Part shown: in pieces, positions 1 to 8,939 of the stretch
How positions within the stretch are numbered: the stretch's first letter is position 1
Layout: every line of letters starts with the position of its first letter
DNA from: an uncultured Muribaculaceae bacterium
GTDB lineage: Bacteria; Bacteroidota; Bacteroidia; Bacteroidales; Muribaculaceae
Assembly: GCA_947177215.1 (NCBI GenBank)
Contig: CAMWTV010000004.1
Span: 1-32,533, forward strand
Length of the DNA stretch: 32,533 nt
Direction: 5' to 3'
Program-made: the position numbers and the translations under genes
The notes under the pieces: model-generated
What the model saw: only the letters and a program-made list of their open reading frames with translations
Databases searched by the model: none
Told to the model about the DNA's origin: nothing

Positions 1-122
1 ATAATACAATAATGTTAAAAATGTTCATTTAAAACGTTAAAAACACTTCAACTCTCATGTATTCCAATTTTTATATCTATATTGTGAAAAATTAATATTT
101 ATACTCCAATCATTATTCGCTT

Positions 123-2651
123 ATGACAAAATTCTACTCCAAACAAGCATTAGTTATATTCACATTAACCATTGCATGCTTTTCATTCTCAAATGCACAG
201 ACCTGCCTCGACATAGACACCGGGGAAATTACAAACAATGAGTTTCTGATACATCCATATGTTTCAACAGCATTGGAACCAGACGGTATAACCGTAACCT
301 ACTCAATTCCACAAATACAAAAAGAACCGGATAAATTGGTAGAAGGTGCCTATTGGTGGAAAATTCCAGGTTTTACACAAATATCAGACGAAAGTTTTCC
401 TGCGCTACCAGTCAGAATTGACTCATTCACACTTCCTCTTGGATGCGACTCTGTAAGAGTGGTAATGAAAAATCACGACATAAAAAGTTTTAATATTAAA
501 CTTGCTCCAGGAAGGGATATTGACAATATTTCGACAAGCCAGGACGTGTTGCCTATCGTCAATGATATTGAGATCGGCGGGGATAAGATTGCTACTCTTT
601 CTTGTCTTGGGAACTTTCGCAACCATAAAGTGGCACATGTCAAAGTTATGCCCGCCTCATATCTTCACAAAGAATCAAAACTTGACTTCTTCAACACATT
701 CACATATAAAATCGAATTTCTTGACAATAATGGCAATGCCATTACTTTTAAAGACTCGTCAAAGAATAGCCCTAATAAAATAAAAGATCCCAACGAAGGG
801 TTAGATCAATTTGAAATTAACGACAACTACCTGATTGTTAGTATTCCCAAACATGAGGAATCTATAAAGAAACTGGTAGCTCTAAAACAGTTACAGGGAT
901 TTAATGTTAATGTTTGCTATAAAGATCAATGGACAACTTCTCAAGTTACCGACAGCATTGAAAAATATAGCGATAATCTTTCTCATGTTCTTCTTGTGGG
1001 TTCAAATAACGAAATTCCCGCTTTTAGCGAATCCTACACCTCTAAAAATAAGATTTATCGCTATCCTTCAGACTACAGATATTCATGTCTTACAGAAAAA
1101 AGTCCGACAGATGCCCCAGACTTATATATAGGTCGAATTGCTTCATATCAAAACAGGGATAAAATTCAACTGGAACATGGATATCTACCAGACATGCCTA
1201 CCGGTATCGGGTCGGCTATCGATAAAATCATAGGATATGAGCGAAATCCCGTCATCGACAGTCACTTCTATTCCACAGCATTACATTGTGCGAAATTTGA
1301 AACTGACACAATTGATCTCAGAACAGAAACTATTACACAATGCTTTGTTGAGACATCGGAGAAGATAAGAAATTATGTAATAAACCAAGGTAAAGATATC
1401 AACAGGGTATATGCAAAAGACGAGAGAAGCAGCCCGCAATATTACAGCAATGGCACTCCTATTCCCAATGAATTATCTTTAAACCCAGACATATGGAAAG
1501 GGAATGCCGACAGTATAGCCAAATACATAAATAGCGGCACAATGTATGTGCTATATAGTGCACATGGTGGAGAAAACGGATGGTCTAAGCCTCAGTTTAA
1601 GGTCACTAATGAATCTAATGATGTTGAACGTCTGACAAACAAGAACAAATATCCACTTGTTCTGAGTACCACATGCAGCACGGGAGATTTTTCTCATCAG
1701 GACTGTTTTGCCTCCGAAATGCTGAACAAAGCCGACGCAGGCGCAATGGGTCTAATCGCAGCATCAGTACCCATATCTTCAAATTTGAATAAATATTTTA
1801 TTGAAGGTCTTGTAAACGGCATATGGCCTACTCCCGGCCTATACTCCGAAACAAACAGAGATTCATTAATATCCATAAACCCCAGAGAACCATATATCCC
1901 GAGTCTCAGAAATATTCAATTAAAAACATTTATTGAATCGGAGACATTAGGATCGTTCATGCGAAGTGCTGTAAACCGCATTAATTCCCGAAACTACAGC
2001 GCAAGCGACATGACGTCATATTCAGTCATGAAGAAGGCATACCATCTATTTGGTGATCCGTCATTGATATTTCATACAGACGTTCCAACTGAATACAGTG
2101 ATACAGAAATATCAATTGATAATAGCAGTTGGGTTATACCATTAAAAGGTAAAATTCCAGACTCAACGGTTAAAATTCGGTTACCTGAGAACGAAGTAGC
2201 ATATGTTGGCTATTACAATAGCAAAACAGGTGAAAGAAAACGTTTTGTTGGGTCTAATCTCAATATCCCGATAACTTATTCCATTCTCGGAAGCAAAATA
2301 AGATGTAACGAAAATATCTATGTATATGGAAAAAATAGAATCCCATGTTTAGTTGCTGATTCACAAGCCGGATTAATAGGGCCAGTACCTATTTTTGAGT
2401 ATCAACTTAGCATTACACCTAATCCGGTAAGAACAAGCACAAAAATATCATTTTCAATAGCTCCTGGAGACAAAAGCCATAATATTGTAATCCATGACTG
2501 GAATGGAATTGAGATAAAAGATATATCAGTGCCGATCTCAGACTCAAACATAACACTTAATGTGAATGATCTGCCAAACGGCACGTATATAGTAAGTTTA
2601 ATTGTAAACGGAAAGAAACAGGCATCAGAACAGATGATTGTTTCAAAATAA
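123..2651 (+). CDS. Peptidase C25 (gingipain-like) family secreted protease with T9SS type A sorting domain
   Basis: 842-aa ORF with N-terminal signal peptide. Catalytic-type His in YSAHGGENGW (codon 1563-1565) and Cys in LSTTCSTGDF (codon 1674-1676), matching the C25 His/Cys arrangement. C-terminus SITPNPVRTSTKISFS...LPNGTYIVSLIVNGKKQASEQMIVSK is a canonical T9SS CTD. Confidence 0.9.
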   Translation: MTKFYSKQALVIFTLTIACFSFSNAQTCLDIDTGEITNNEFLIHPYVSTALEPDGITVTYSIPQIQKEPDKLVEGAYWWKIPGFTQISDESFPALPVRIDSFTLPLGCDSVRVVMKNHDIKSFNIKLAPGRDIDNISTSQDVLPIVNDIEIGGDKIATLSCLGNFRNHKVAHVKVMPASYLHKESKLDFFNTFTYKIEFLDNNGNAITFKDSSKNSPNKIKDPNEGLDQFEINDNYLIVSIPKHEESIKKLVALKQLQGFNVNVCYKDQWTTSQVTDSIEKYSDNLSHVLLVGSNNEIPAFSESYTSKNKIYRYPSDYRYSCLTEKSPTDAPDLYIGRIASYQNRDKIQLEHGYLPDMPTGIGSAIDKIIGYERNPVIDSHFYSTALHCAKFETDTIDLRTETITQCFVETSEKIRNYVINQGKDINRVYAKDERSSPQYYSNGTPIPNELSLNPDIWKGNADSIAKYINSGTMYVLYSAHGGENGWSKPQFKVTNESNDVERLTNKNKYPLVLSTTCSTGDFSHQDCFASEMLNKADAGAMGLIAASVPISSNLNKYFIEGLVNGIWPTPGLYSETNRDSLISINPREPYIPSLRNIQLKTFIESETLGSFMRSAVNRINSRNYSASDMTSYSVMKKAYHLFGDPSLIFHTDVPTEYSDTEISIDNSSWVIPLKGKIPDSTVKIRLPENEVAYVGYYNSKTGERKRFVGSNLNIPITYSILGSKIRCNENIYVYGKNRIPCLVADSQAGLIGPVPIFEYQLSITPNPVRTSTKISFSIAPGDKSHNIVIHDWNGIEIKDISVPISDSNITLNVNDLPNGTYIVSLIVNGKKQASEQMIVSK

Positions 2652-2666
2652 CGAAGGAGGTTTGTT

Positions 2667-3785
2667 ATGAGAAAATCAAGTTTAATTTTATTGTTTTGTG
2701 CCATATCAATTATATGCGCCAATGGAGAGGCCCTCACAAAGTTTACCTCTAACGGATTTACATATTATGTAGCGCTGGAAAATACGGATCCTCTAACACG
2801 CATTATATATGACGAGCTCAAGCCCATTGTAACTGCAGAGCCTATTTTGCCACAGGAAGGCGAACTTGTCGACGTGGTTGTAGAGCCAAAAGTTACATAT
2901 GCATCAATAGAATTTCATGTCAGAACTGTGACAATAAAAGACAATGAGGATTGTCTCCGTTCTCTGGTATTAAAACCCGGAATCACAGAAATTCACGGAA
3001 CAAACAATTGTAAAAATCTCGAGAGAATCGAGCTGCCCAACACCATGGTAAGAATATCCGGATTGAATAATCTGCCATCGCTCGAGGTTCTTGAAATTCC
3101 TGAACAAATAGCCATAGACGGTCTGAAAGTAAATGATGAGAGTCTGACAAATATCGGTGTCAAAACTCTTACTCTTCCGGAAAACATGTGGTTCTGCCAC
3201 AGCAGCCTCAAAGGCCTGGGCAATCTTGTCGAGCTAAACTTCAGCAATTCCATCGGCACGGGGGAAAACTGCATCGGAGGAATGCCTGCCTTGAAAACAT
3301 TGCGGCTTCCGCGCGAGCAGGGTTTTATCGGAGCCGGATGTTTCGGCATCATGGGCATAGAGGAGCTGTATATGCCTGAATCAGAAGATCTCATAATCAG
3401 CAGTTATGCATTCTATGCCTTACCTTATCTGAGAACGATCTATTGTCCCAGCAGTGTTCCACCAGAAATTGTAGACATCTTTGAGTATCCCGGAGCGGAA
3501 TTCGGCTCCAGGCCTTATGACACAAAAGCTGTTGACAAAAAGAAATGCCGGTTGCTGGTGCCTCCTGGATGTGTGGATGCTTACCGGAACTCTATCGGAT
3601 GGGGAGGTTTCTCCAATATCGAGGAATATGATTTTGACGGTGCTGAAAAGATTCTCACTGACAATAACACAGAAGATGCCGCGACAGTATATTACGACCT
3701 CAACGGAAGAGTTGTAGAAAATCCGACATCGGGACTATACATCGCCGTTACCGGATCGAAAGTCTCAAAACAGATAGTTCCGTAA
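2667..3785 (+). CDS. BspA-type leucine-rich repeat (LRR_5) secreted protein with short T9SS-like C-terminus
   Basis: 372-aa ORF with signal peptide MRKSSLILLFCAISIICANG; LRR_5-like LKTLRLP/IEELYMPES repeats; cap CRLLVPPGCVDAYRNSIGWGGF; C-terminal YYDLNGRVVENPTSGLYIAVTGSKVSKQIVP. Confidence 0.8.
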   Translation: MRKSSLILLFCAISIICANGEALTKFTSNGFTYYVALENTDPLTRIIYDELKPIVTAEPILPQEGELVDVVVEPKVTYASIEFHVRTVTIKDNEDCLRSLVLKPGITEIHGTNNCKNLERIELPNTMVRISGLNNLPSLEVLEIPEQIAIDGLKVNDESLTNIGVKTLTLPENMWFCHSSLKGLGNLVELNFSNSIGTGENCIGGMPALKTLRLPREQGFIGAGCFGIMGIEELYMPESEDLIISSYAFYALPYLRTIYCPSSVPPEIVDIFEYPGAEFGSRPYDTKAVDKKKCRLLVPPGCVDAYRNSIGWGGFSNIEEYDFDGAEKILTDNNTEDAATVYYDLNGRVVENPTSGLYIAVTGSKVSKQIVP

Positions 3786-3810
3786 ACCTCAACATCGGCT
3801 CAAAGGTTGC

Positions 3811-3839
3811 GTCAATCAGGAGTTGAGACTCCTGATGAC
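3811..3839. terminator. Hairpin at a convergent gene junction, candidate bidirectional terminator
   Basis: gtc-a-ATCAGGAGT-tgag-ACTCCTGAT-gac: 9-bp perfect stem, then 3 bp after a one-base bulge, 4-nt loop. Lies 26 nt after the stop of the + strand LRR gene and overlaps the last codons of the minus strand acetyltransferase. No long T-tract. Confidence 0.55.
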
Positions 3840-4403
3840 GCGGGCCGGGTTGCCGGCGGCCACAACGGAGGAGGGGATGGAACGGGTGACAACGGAGCCT
3901 GCGCCTATCACGGTGTCGGAACCGATGGTTACGCCGGGGAGGATTACGGTCTTGCCCCCTATCCAGACATTGTTGCCAATGGTGACGGGTTCGGCCCACT
4001 GGACGCCGGCGTTGCGTGATGCCGGATCGAGCGGATGGCAGGCTGTGTAGATGCTTACATCGGGGCCAATGAACACGTTGTCGCCTATCGTTACTCTGGC
4101 TTCGTCGAGGATGGTCAGGTTGAAATTGGCAAAGAAGTTTTCGCCGATGAATATGTTACATCCGTAATCGCACCGGAAGGGCTGGTTGAAGTGGAACCGG
4201 CTGCCACAACCGCCGAGAATGGAGCGGAGAAGGGCATGTTGCTCTCCGAGCATTCCGGGTCGCAATGTATTGAAGTCGTGAAGTTTCTCGCGCGTGGCTG
4301 CAAGGCGATCAAAGAAACCTTGGTGTGAGGCTTCGTATATCTCTCCGTCAAGCATCTTACGCCACTCGGCGGCAAATGCGCCGGTTTCGTCAATCTCAGT
4401 CAT
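3816..4403 (-). CDS. Sugar O-acetyltransferase (maltose/galactoside acetyltransferase family, left-handed beta-helix)
   Basis: 195 aa; N-terminal EWRKMLDGEIYEASHQGFFDRLAATREKLHDFN matches the Maa/LacA N-domain; hexapeptide repeats VTIGDNVFIGPDVSIYTACHPLDPASRN...VTIGNNVWIGGKTVILPGVTIGSDTVIGAGSVVTRSIPSSVVAAGNPARVIR. Confidence 0.93.
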   Translation of the reverse strand: MTEIDETGAFAAEWRKMLDGEIYEASHQGFFDRLAATREKLHDFNTLRPGMLGEQHALLRSILGGCGSRFHFNQPFRCDYGCNIFIGENFFANFNLTILDEARVTIGDNVFIGPDVSIYTACHPLDPASRNAGVQWAEPVTIGNNVWIGGKTVILPGVTIGSDTVIGAGSVVTRSIPSSVVAAGNPARVIRSLNS

Positions 4404-4441
4404 AAGTCAGGTGCTGATAAATTAAACCTCCGCAGGTTAGA

Positions 4442-5035
4442 TCACGGCCGGGAGATAGAGTATGTGTGGGTGCGTAGATATGTATTCACGGCGCATGTGT
4501 CGGCCTGGGCCTCGACGGGACTCATGGGCAGATATTCGATCTGGGTGACACATGCTCCGGGGATAACACTTTCAAGCAACACCCCGGGCGACGGGGTTTC
4601 TTTCATGGCTGCATATTCCTCAAGAGTGTAGCGTGAGAACACGGTTGAGGATGTGACCCCCCTGCGGTCAAGCCACCACCCATCTTCGAGAGGCAGGGGT
4701 GCAGAACGGGGTGTTATGTCGGATGGAGCCGGAAACGATGCAAGTGTGCCGTCGGGATTCAGGTTGAGGGGGAGATTCTGCGCATAGTTGCCCGACATGC
4801 GGAATGCCACCGCCTTAGGGATGGCGTTGGCGGGAGTGCCGCCGATGAGGTGAACGCGGTTTTCGGGAATCTGATGAACAGGAGGTTCTGACACAGGCAT
4901 GGTAGCCGACGTTTCTGACGAACGGGGCGACGCACCTGTGGCCCCGTCGGCAGCTGTTTTCGGCGCGTTGCACGCTACAAGAAACGGGGCTGCCGACAGA
5001 GCCGTCAAGGCGAAATGTTTGAAATGTCTATTCAT
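4442..5035 (-). CDS. Putative lipoprotein of unknown function
   Basis: 197 aa; N-terminus MNRHFKHFALTALSAAPFLVACNAPKTA has a lipobox-like FLVAC; no family recognised in the remainder. Confidence 0.65.
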   Translation of the reverse strand: MNRHFKHFALTALSAAPFLVACNAPKTAADGATGASPRSSETSATMPVSEPPVHQIPENRVHLIGGTPANAIPKAVAFRMSGNYAQNLPLNLNPDGTLASFPAPSDITPRSAPLPLEDGWWLDRRGVTSSTVFSRYTLEEYAAMKETPSPGVLLESVIPGACVTQIEYLPMSPVEAQADTCAVNTYLRTHTYSISRP

Positions 5036-5063
5036 TTATCTGTTGACAATGATCGGATGGTTT

Positions 5064-5124
5064 AAGTAAGAGTTCAAATTTAACCGATAGCAAGTGAACG
5101 AAAATCTTTTAAATTTGAACACTT
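5064..5124. promoter_or_regulatory. Inverted repeat containing a minus-strand -7 box (TAAATTTG) upstream of the lipoprotein gene
   Basis: GTTCAAATTTA (5072-5082) and TAAATTTGAAC (5110-5120) are perfect 11-bp complements; aagt/actt extend the stem after a 4-nt bulge. Left arm read on the minus strand is TAAATTTG (Bacteroidetes TAnnTTTG), ~40 nt from the ATG at 5035. Confidence 0.45.
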
Positions 5125-5145
5125 AGTTATAAAAATTTTCTAAAG

Positions 5146-7611
5146 TCAGAGAGCGAGTTTGCGAGTAACGACCGCTCCGGAGGCATCGGTAGCGGTGACC
5201 ACTACTATTCCGCCTGAGAACGCTGACAGGCCGACTGTGGCCGAGGTGCCGTTGAGGGCCACATCGGCGGCGAGCTGACGGCCGTCAATTCCATTCAGGC
5301 TTACAGATGTGATGTCGTAGCCGGAGGTGATTACGGCGGCTGACAGCGAACGGTTGTAGAACACCGTGAGAGGAGCGCTGTCGCTGCCTGCGGCTTCAAC
5401 TCCAGAATCTTTGGAGATTATAAACTGACATGTGTTAAGGGGATCGGATCTCTGACCCGGATCATAGGCAGCGGCGAGATAATACGTCCCGGCAACGCCC
5501 TGCGAGAAATCGAGTGTAGCGGTTGTGGTAGCAGATTCTCCGGACGAAAGGAACATGTAATCGTTGAACGACCGCTGAACCTCGTTGACATAGCTCTGAC
5601 CGGCGTCGCGGAAAACCACAAGCATAAGCGCATCGGCAAAATAACCCGACGTGCATTTCACAGAGGCTGTGAACCTGATGTCAGACTTGTCGGAAACAAT
5701 CCATCCGCCGTCGATGTCGAACGACGTGCATGTGAGCGATGCTGCTCCCGGCGAGGCCTTGACCGACATTTTTCCGATTGATCCATAAACCGAATCGTCG
5801 CAGGGGTTATAGAGACAGAACTCATAGGGGGTGCCTGTCTTGAACGAGGAGGTGTAACGCAACGTGAAGACCATCGACTGCTCGACGCTCTCGCCGGGCA
5901 TAAGATCGAGAAAGACGCACTCGCCCTCGGCCACAGGAGAGTTGCCGTTGAGCAGAATCGGCGCCACGGCACCGACAATCTCCAAATCCGACTCGTTGCT
6001 GACACGGAAGCTGATACGGGCGGCCTTTTCGTAATAAAGTTCAGTGTCGAGTCTTACATCTGAGATGGAGAACCGGGAAACACTCACATCGGCCACTGTG
6101 TAGGAATTGCCGCTCCGGGTAAGAAGCGTATAGTCGGGATTTGCCTCGGCGTGTAAGGCTTCAAGCCATTGACCACCGTCCTGACGGGTTACGAGGCTCA
6201 CCTTGTAAGTGCCGTCGGTGAGCGAGGCGTAAGTGTAAGGCACTGTAACGCCACCCCAGCCCGCCAGTCTGTCGAGCGACTGCTCGCCCATATTCAGATA
6301 TTGCACGGCATTTGCGCCGGTTGCGCCAACCTTCTCGAAGCGGGCACCGACAAGAAACCGCTGCGCGCCCGGCGACATGTTGTACCAAGCCCCGGAGAGC
6401 AGAAGATAATTGCCATCGATCTCGCCCTTTACGCCAGTGGTGAGAGAGAGACGGAAAGGAACGGTTGCCGCCGGCTCTCCGGTTGGCTTGCGGATGCCAA
6501 GAATCACCCCCTGGCCGATGTTGTATCCGCCGGCGAAACCTCCTATTCCCGATCCCTCCGGATTAAGAGCGGTCAGCAGGAAATATCCGTCATAACTTCC
6601 GCCCCATCCCCAGTTGAAATGGAAATAACCGCCGGAAGAGTAACCGTCGCAGACAAAGGCATGCCCATCTCCGAGATTTGACGAACCTCTATAAAACACA
6701 GGGCCTACCTCTGCAAGATTCTTATAAATCATATCTTCCCATTCACGGCGTCCGTAATACTCGCGTTCATAGACCGCGGCACCGCTGTCGTAGCCGAAAT
6801 TATTTATCAGCGCCGAAGGCACGGCAGCCGACTGGGCGCCAGAAGCATTAGGAGCATATTTCATGCCGACCGAGTAGCCGCATGCCTGCATCAGAAGAGC
6901 CACAGCCGCGGCCTGGGTATAGGAATATGAACCGGTGTAAGAACCGATCATATCATTCCAGCTGAAATCCACACCCAGATCCATTTCAAGCGTGGCTCCG
7001 GCCGAAGTTGTGGCCGATCCTTTGCCGGAACCTTTTGCAGGCCAGTTGAAATATTTCATGATCTGGGCCATGGCTGTTGCAACACATCCTGTCGGGGCCT
7101 TCCCGTTTGACACGATCGAACCTGTGACAGCCGGACAATTATCGTTGTAAGGCGCCCCCTGATCCCATTTGGTAGAGAGAAGAGGCGCAATTGCCTTTCG
7201 GTCGGTGTCGGCCCCGGCGGCATTGCCGCCTACATATCTGACCGGAGCATCAAGGCGGCTGTGGCCGATCTCTGCGGCATATTGCTCAAGCCACCATTTG
7301 AGCTGGGGTGGCATTTCTCCCCCGGAAAAAGAATCACAATAGCCGAGAAGAGGCGCCGCCACATCGTCGGCGCTTACAAACATGCAGCCATCTGCCTGAC
7401 CTCGGGCAAAAAGATAGACGGCGGGCAATCCGTCGGAACCGCATGTGGTGCCGAGCAGTCTGGGCGCTCCGGCTGCAGGAAGGGCAATCCCTTTCAGGCG
7501 CCCGGCATTGTCAGTCACACGGGCCCATGCCTGCTCCGGGCTGAGAGTGGCAGCCGACGACACCGCAAAGACAACAAAGGCCAAAGCAGAAAAAATGATT
7601 CTTTTAAACAT
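5146..7611 (-). CDS. Peptidase C10 (streptopain/SpeB-like) secreted protease with CTD-like C-terminus
   Basis: SpeB-type propeptide region; catalytic Cys motif APTGCVATAMAQIMKYFNWP; catalytic His motif DGHAFVCDGYSSGGYFHFNWGWGGSYDGYFLLTALNP. The ORF track begins at 7635 with TTG; the first ATG is at 7611 (MFKRIIFSALAFVVFAVSSAATL, a signal peptide). Confidence 0.92.
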   Translation of the reverse strand: MFKRIIFSALAFVVFAVSSAATLSPEQAWARVTDNAGRLKGIALPAAGAPRLLGTTCGSDGLPAVYLFARGQADGCMFVSADDVAAPLLGYCDSFSGGEMPPQLKWWLEQYAAEIGHSRLDAPVRYVGGNAAGADTDRKAIAPLLSTKWDQGAPYNDNCPAVTGSIVSNGKAPTGCVATAMAQIMKYFNWPAKGSGKGSATTSAGATLEMDLGVDFSWNDMIGSYTGSYSYTQAAAVALLMQACGYSVGMKYAPNASGAQSAAVPSALINNFGYDSGAAVYEREYYGRREWEDMIYKNLAEVGPVFYRGSSNLGDGHAFVCDGYSSGGYFHFNWGWGGSYDGYFLLTALNPEGSGIGGFAGGYNIGQGVILGIRKPTGEPAATVPFRLSLTTGVKGEIDGNYLLLSGAWYNMSPGAQRFLVGARFEKVGATGANAVQYLNMGEQSLDRLAGWGGVTVPYTYASLTDGTYKVSLVTRQDGGQWLEALHAEANPDYTLLTRSGNSYTVADVSVSRFSISDVRLDTELYYEKAARISFRVSNESDLEIVGAVAPILLNGNSPVAEGECVFLDLMPGESVEQSMVFTLRYTSSFKTGTPYEFCLYNPCDDSVYGSIGKMSVKASPGAASLTCTSFDIDGGWIVSDKSDIRFTASVKCTSGYFADALMLVVFRDAGQSYVNEVQRSFNDYMFLSSGESATTTATLDFSQGVAGTYYLAAAYDPGQRSDPLNTCQFIISKDSGVEAAGSDSAPLTVFYNRSLSAAVITSGYDITSVSLNGIDGRQLAADVALNGTSATVGLSAFSGGIVVVTATDASGAVVTRKLAL

Positions 7612-7661
7612 CCTCGTTATATTTGTTGATTTCAAATTCCATCCCTTAGATTAACTTGAGT

Positions 7662-7693
7662 CAAAGGTAGTCATTTATCGGCTTCCGACCAAA
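7662..7693 (-). promoter_or_regulatory. Bacteroidetes-type promoter for the C10 peptidase gene
   Basis: Minus-strand TTTG (7693-7690), 20-nt spacer, TACCTTTG (7669-7662), matching TTTG-N19-21-TAnnTTTG, ~50 nt upstream of ATG 7611. Confidence 0.75.
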
Positions 7694-7830
7694 CAGACAC
7701 CACCTGACTTACACCCCTCATACATAAAATGTAAAACATGAATCAGACGCGACAAGTTCACGGGAACAGAGGGGGATGCAAAAAATTCCGTCCCGGTGTA
7801 AAACAAAAACGGCAGAGGTCAGTTATATTA

Positions 7831-7870
7831 TTACGGCATATAAGGTCTTAATGGTCGTTATATGCCGTAA
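7831..7870. repeat. Perfect 13-bp inverted repeat upstream of the DUF3298 lipoprotein gene
   Basis: TTACGGCATATAA (7831-7843), 14-nt loop GGTCTTAATGGTCG, TTATATGCCGTAA (7858-7870); ATG at 7898. Confidence 0.9.
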
Positions 7871-7897
7871 ACCGGCAACTAAAACAAAGACAACACT

Positions 7898-8785
7898 ATG
7901 ACGAAAAAAACAACAGGCATGCTGGCGGCCATGATTCCGCTGCTTACGTTCTGCGGTCTGTGTGCCGCCACATCATCATGTTCAACGCGCGGAGGTTCCG
8001 ACAGCCAGACAACTGAGCTTACCACCGACAGCATAAGCTGCTCCGACAGCCTCATATCGCGCGGCGCCAGGGCATACTGCTCCATAACAGCCGATTATCC
8101 TCAGGGCAAAACCGCACTGGCCGACAGTGTGAGACTGTGGATAGCCGACCGCCTGTCGTACATAGGCTATACAGGCCCCAGCGACACCATTCCATATGTG
8201 ACTCCCGGCAGTAATCTCTCTGACGGAAAGGCCATGATACGCAATGTATGCTCTACGGTGCTCGCCGATGCCGGAAAAGAGTTTGAAGCTCTTGACTCGA
8301 TCCATGCAATAAACCCTGAATTCGGGCTGCAATATGAATATTACTGGGACATCAAAAAAATTTGCCAGACAGAGACCTTTGTGACATACACCGCCAACTC
8401 GTATGCGTTTCTCGGCGGAGCTCACGGCAGCAGTTTCAGCATAGGCCAGACATTCGATGCCGCGACCGGGGAACTGATAGGCAACAACATGATACGGACT
8501 GAGGCTGTTGCCAAGGTAATATCTCTTATAAAAGATGACCTAATGAAATATTTCGAGGTCAGCACTCCGGAAGAGCTGAGAGATATTATGCTGGTGAAGC
8601 CCGAGGAGCTGACACTTCCGTCGACACCGCTGACACTGATGGACGACGGTGTGCATTTTCTGTATCAGCAATATGAGATAGCGCCCTATGTGGCCGGAAT
8701 GCCCAACGGCGTGATTCCCTACAGCAAACTGACCGGTTGCCTGACGCCTGCAGTCGAGGCGCTCATACCCGCTCAGGCGCAGTAA
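7898..8785 (+). CDS. DUF3298/RsiV-like domain lipoprotein
   Basis: 295 aa; signal MTKKTTGMLAAMIPLLTFCGLCAATSSCS with candidate lipidation Cys; central TYTANSYAFLGGAHGSSFSIGQTFDAATGELI matches the DUF3298 'GGAHG...F....G' signature. Confidence 0.75.
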   Translation: MTKKTTGMLAAMIPLLTFCGLCAATSSCSTRGGSDSQTTELTTDSISCSDSLISRGARAYCSITADYPQGKTALADSVRLWIADRLSYIGYTGPSDTIPYVTPGSNLSDGKAMIRNVCSTVLADAGKEFEALDSIHAINPEFGLQYEYYWDIKKICQTETFVTYTANSYAFLGGAHGSSFSIGQTFDAATGELIGNNMIRTEAVAKVISLIKDDLMKYFEVSTPEELRDIMLVKPEELTLPSTPLTLMDDGVHFLYQQYEIAPYVAGMPNGVIPYSKLTGCLTPAVEALIPAQAQ

Positions 8786-8800
8786 GTCTGTCGAAAAACA

Positions 8801-8858
8801 CATAACCATGCCGCGAGATTCTGTGGTAGCCGCCACAAAATCTCGCGGTAGTGTTATG
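8801..8858 (+). terminator. Long hairpin after the DUF3298 lipoprotein gene, likely terminator
   Basis: CCGCGAGATTCTGTGG (8811-8826) / CCACAAAATCTCGCGG (8833-8848): 15 of 16 pairs, 6-nt loop; outer cataac/gttatg extend it. Stop at 8785. Confidence 0.7.
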
Positions 8859-8939
8859 TATGAAGTTAATCTATAAGCTTTAAGGGGGAGAGCGATTTAA
8901 GCACCTGTTTAAAATTCTTTCATACAGACCGGACTGATT

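Noticed and set aside
4425-4439. Small hairpin AACCT-ccgc-AGGTT between two minus-strand genes
   Set aside because: Only 5 bp; likely by chance.
7612-7635. ORF-track start of the C10 gene at 7635
   Set aside because: Would use TTG and add MKSTNITR before a good signal peptide; ATG 7611 fits better with the promoter at 7662-7693.
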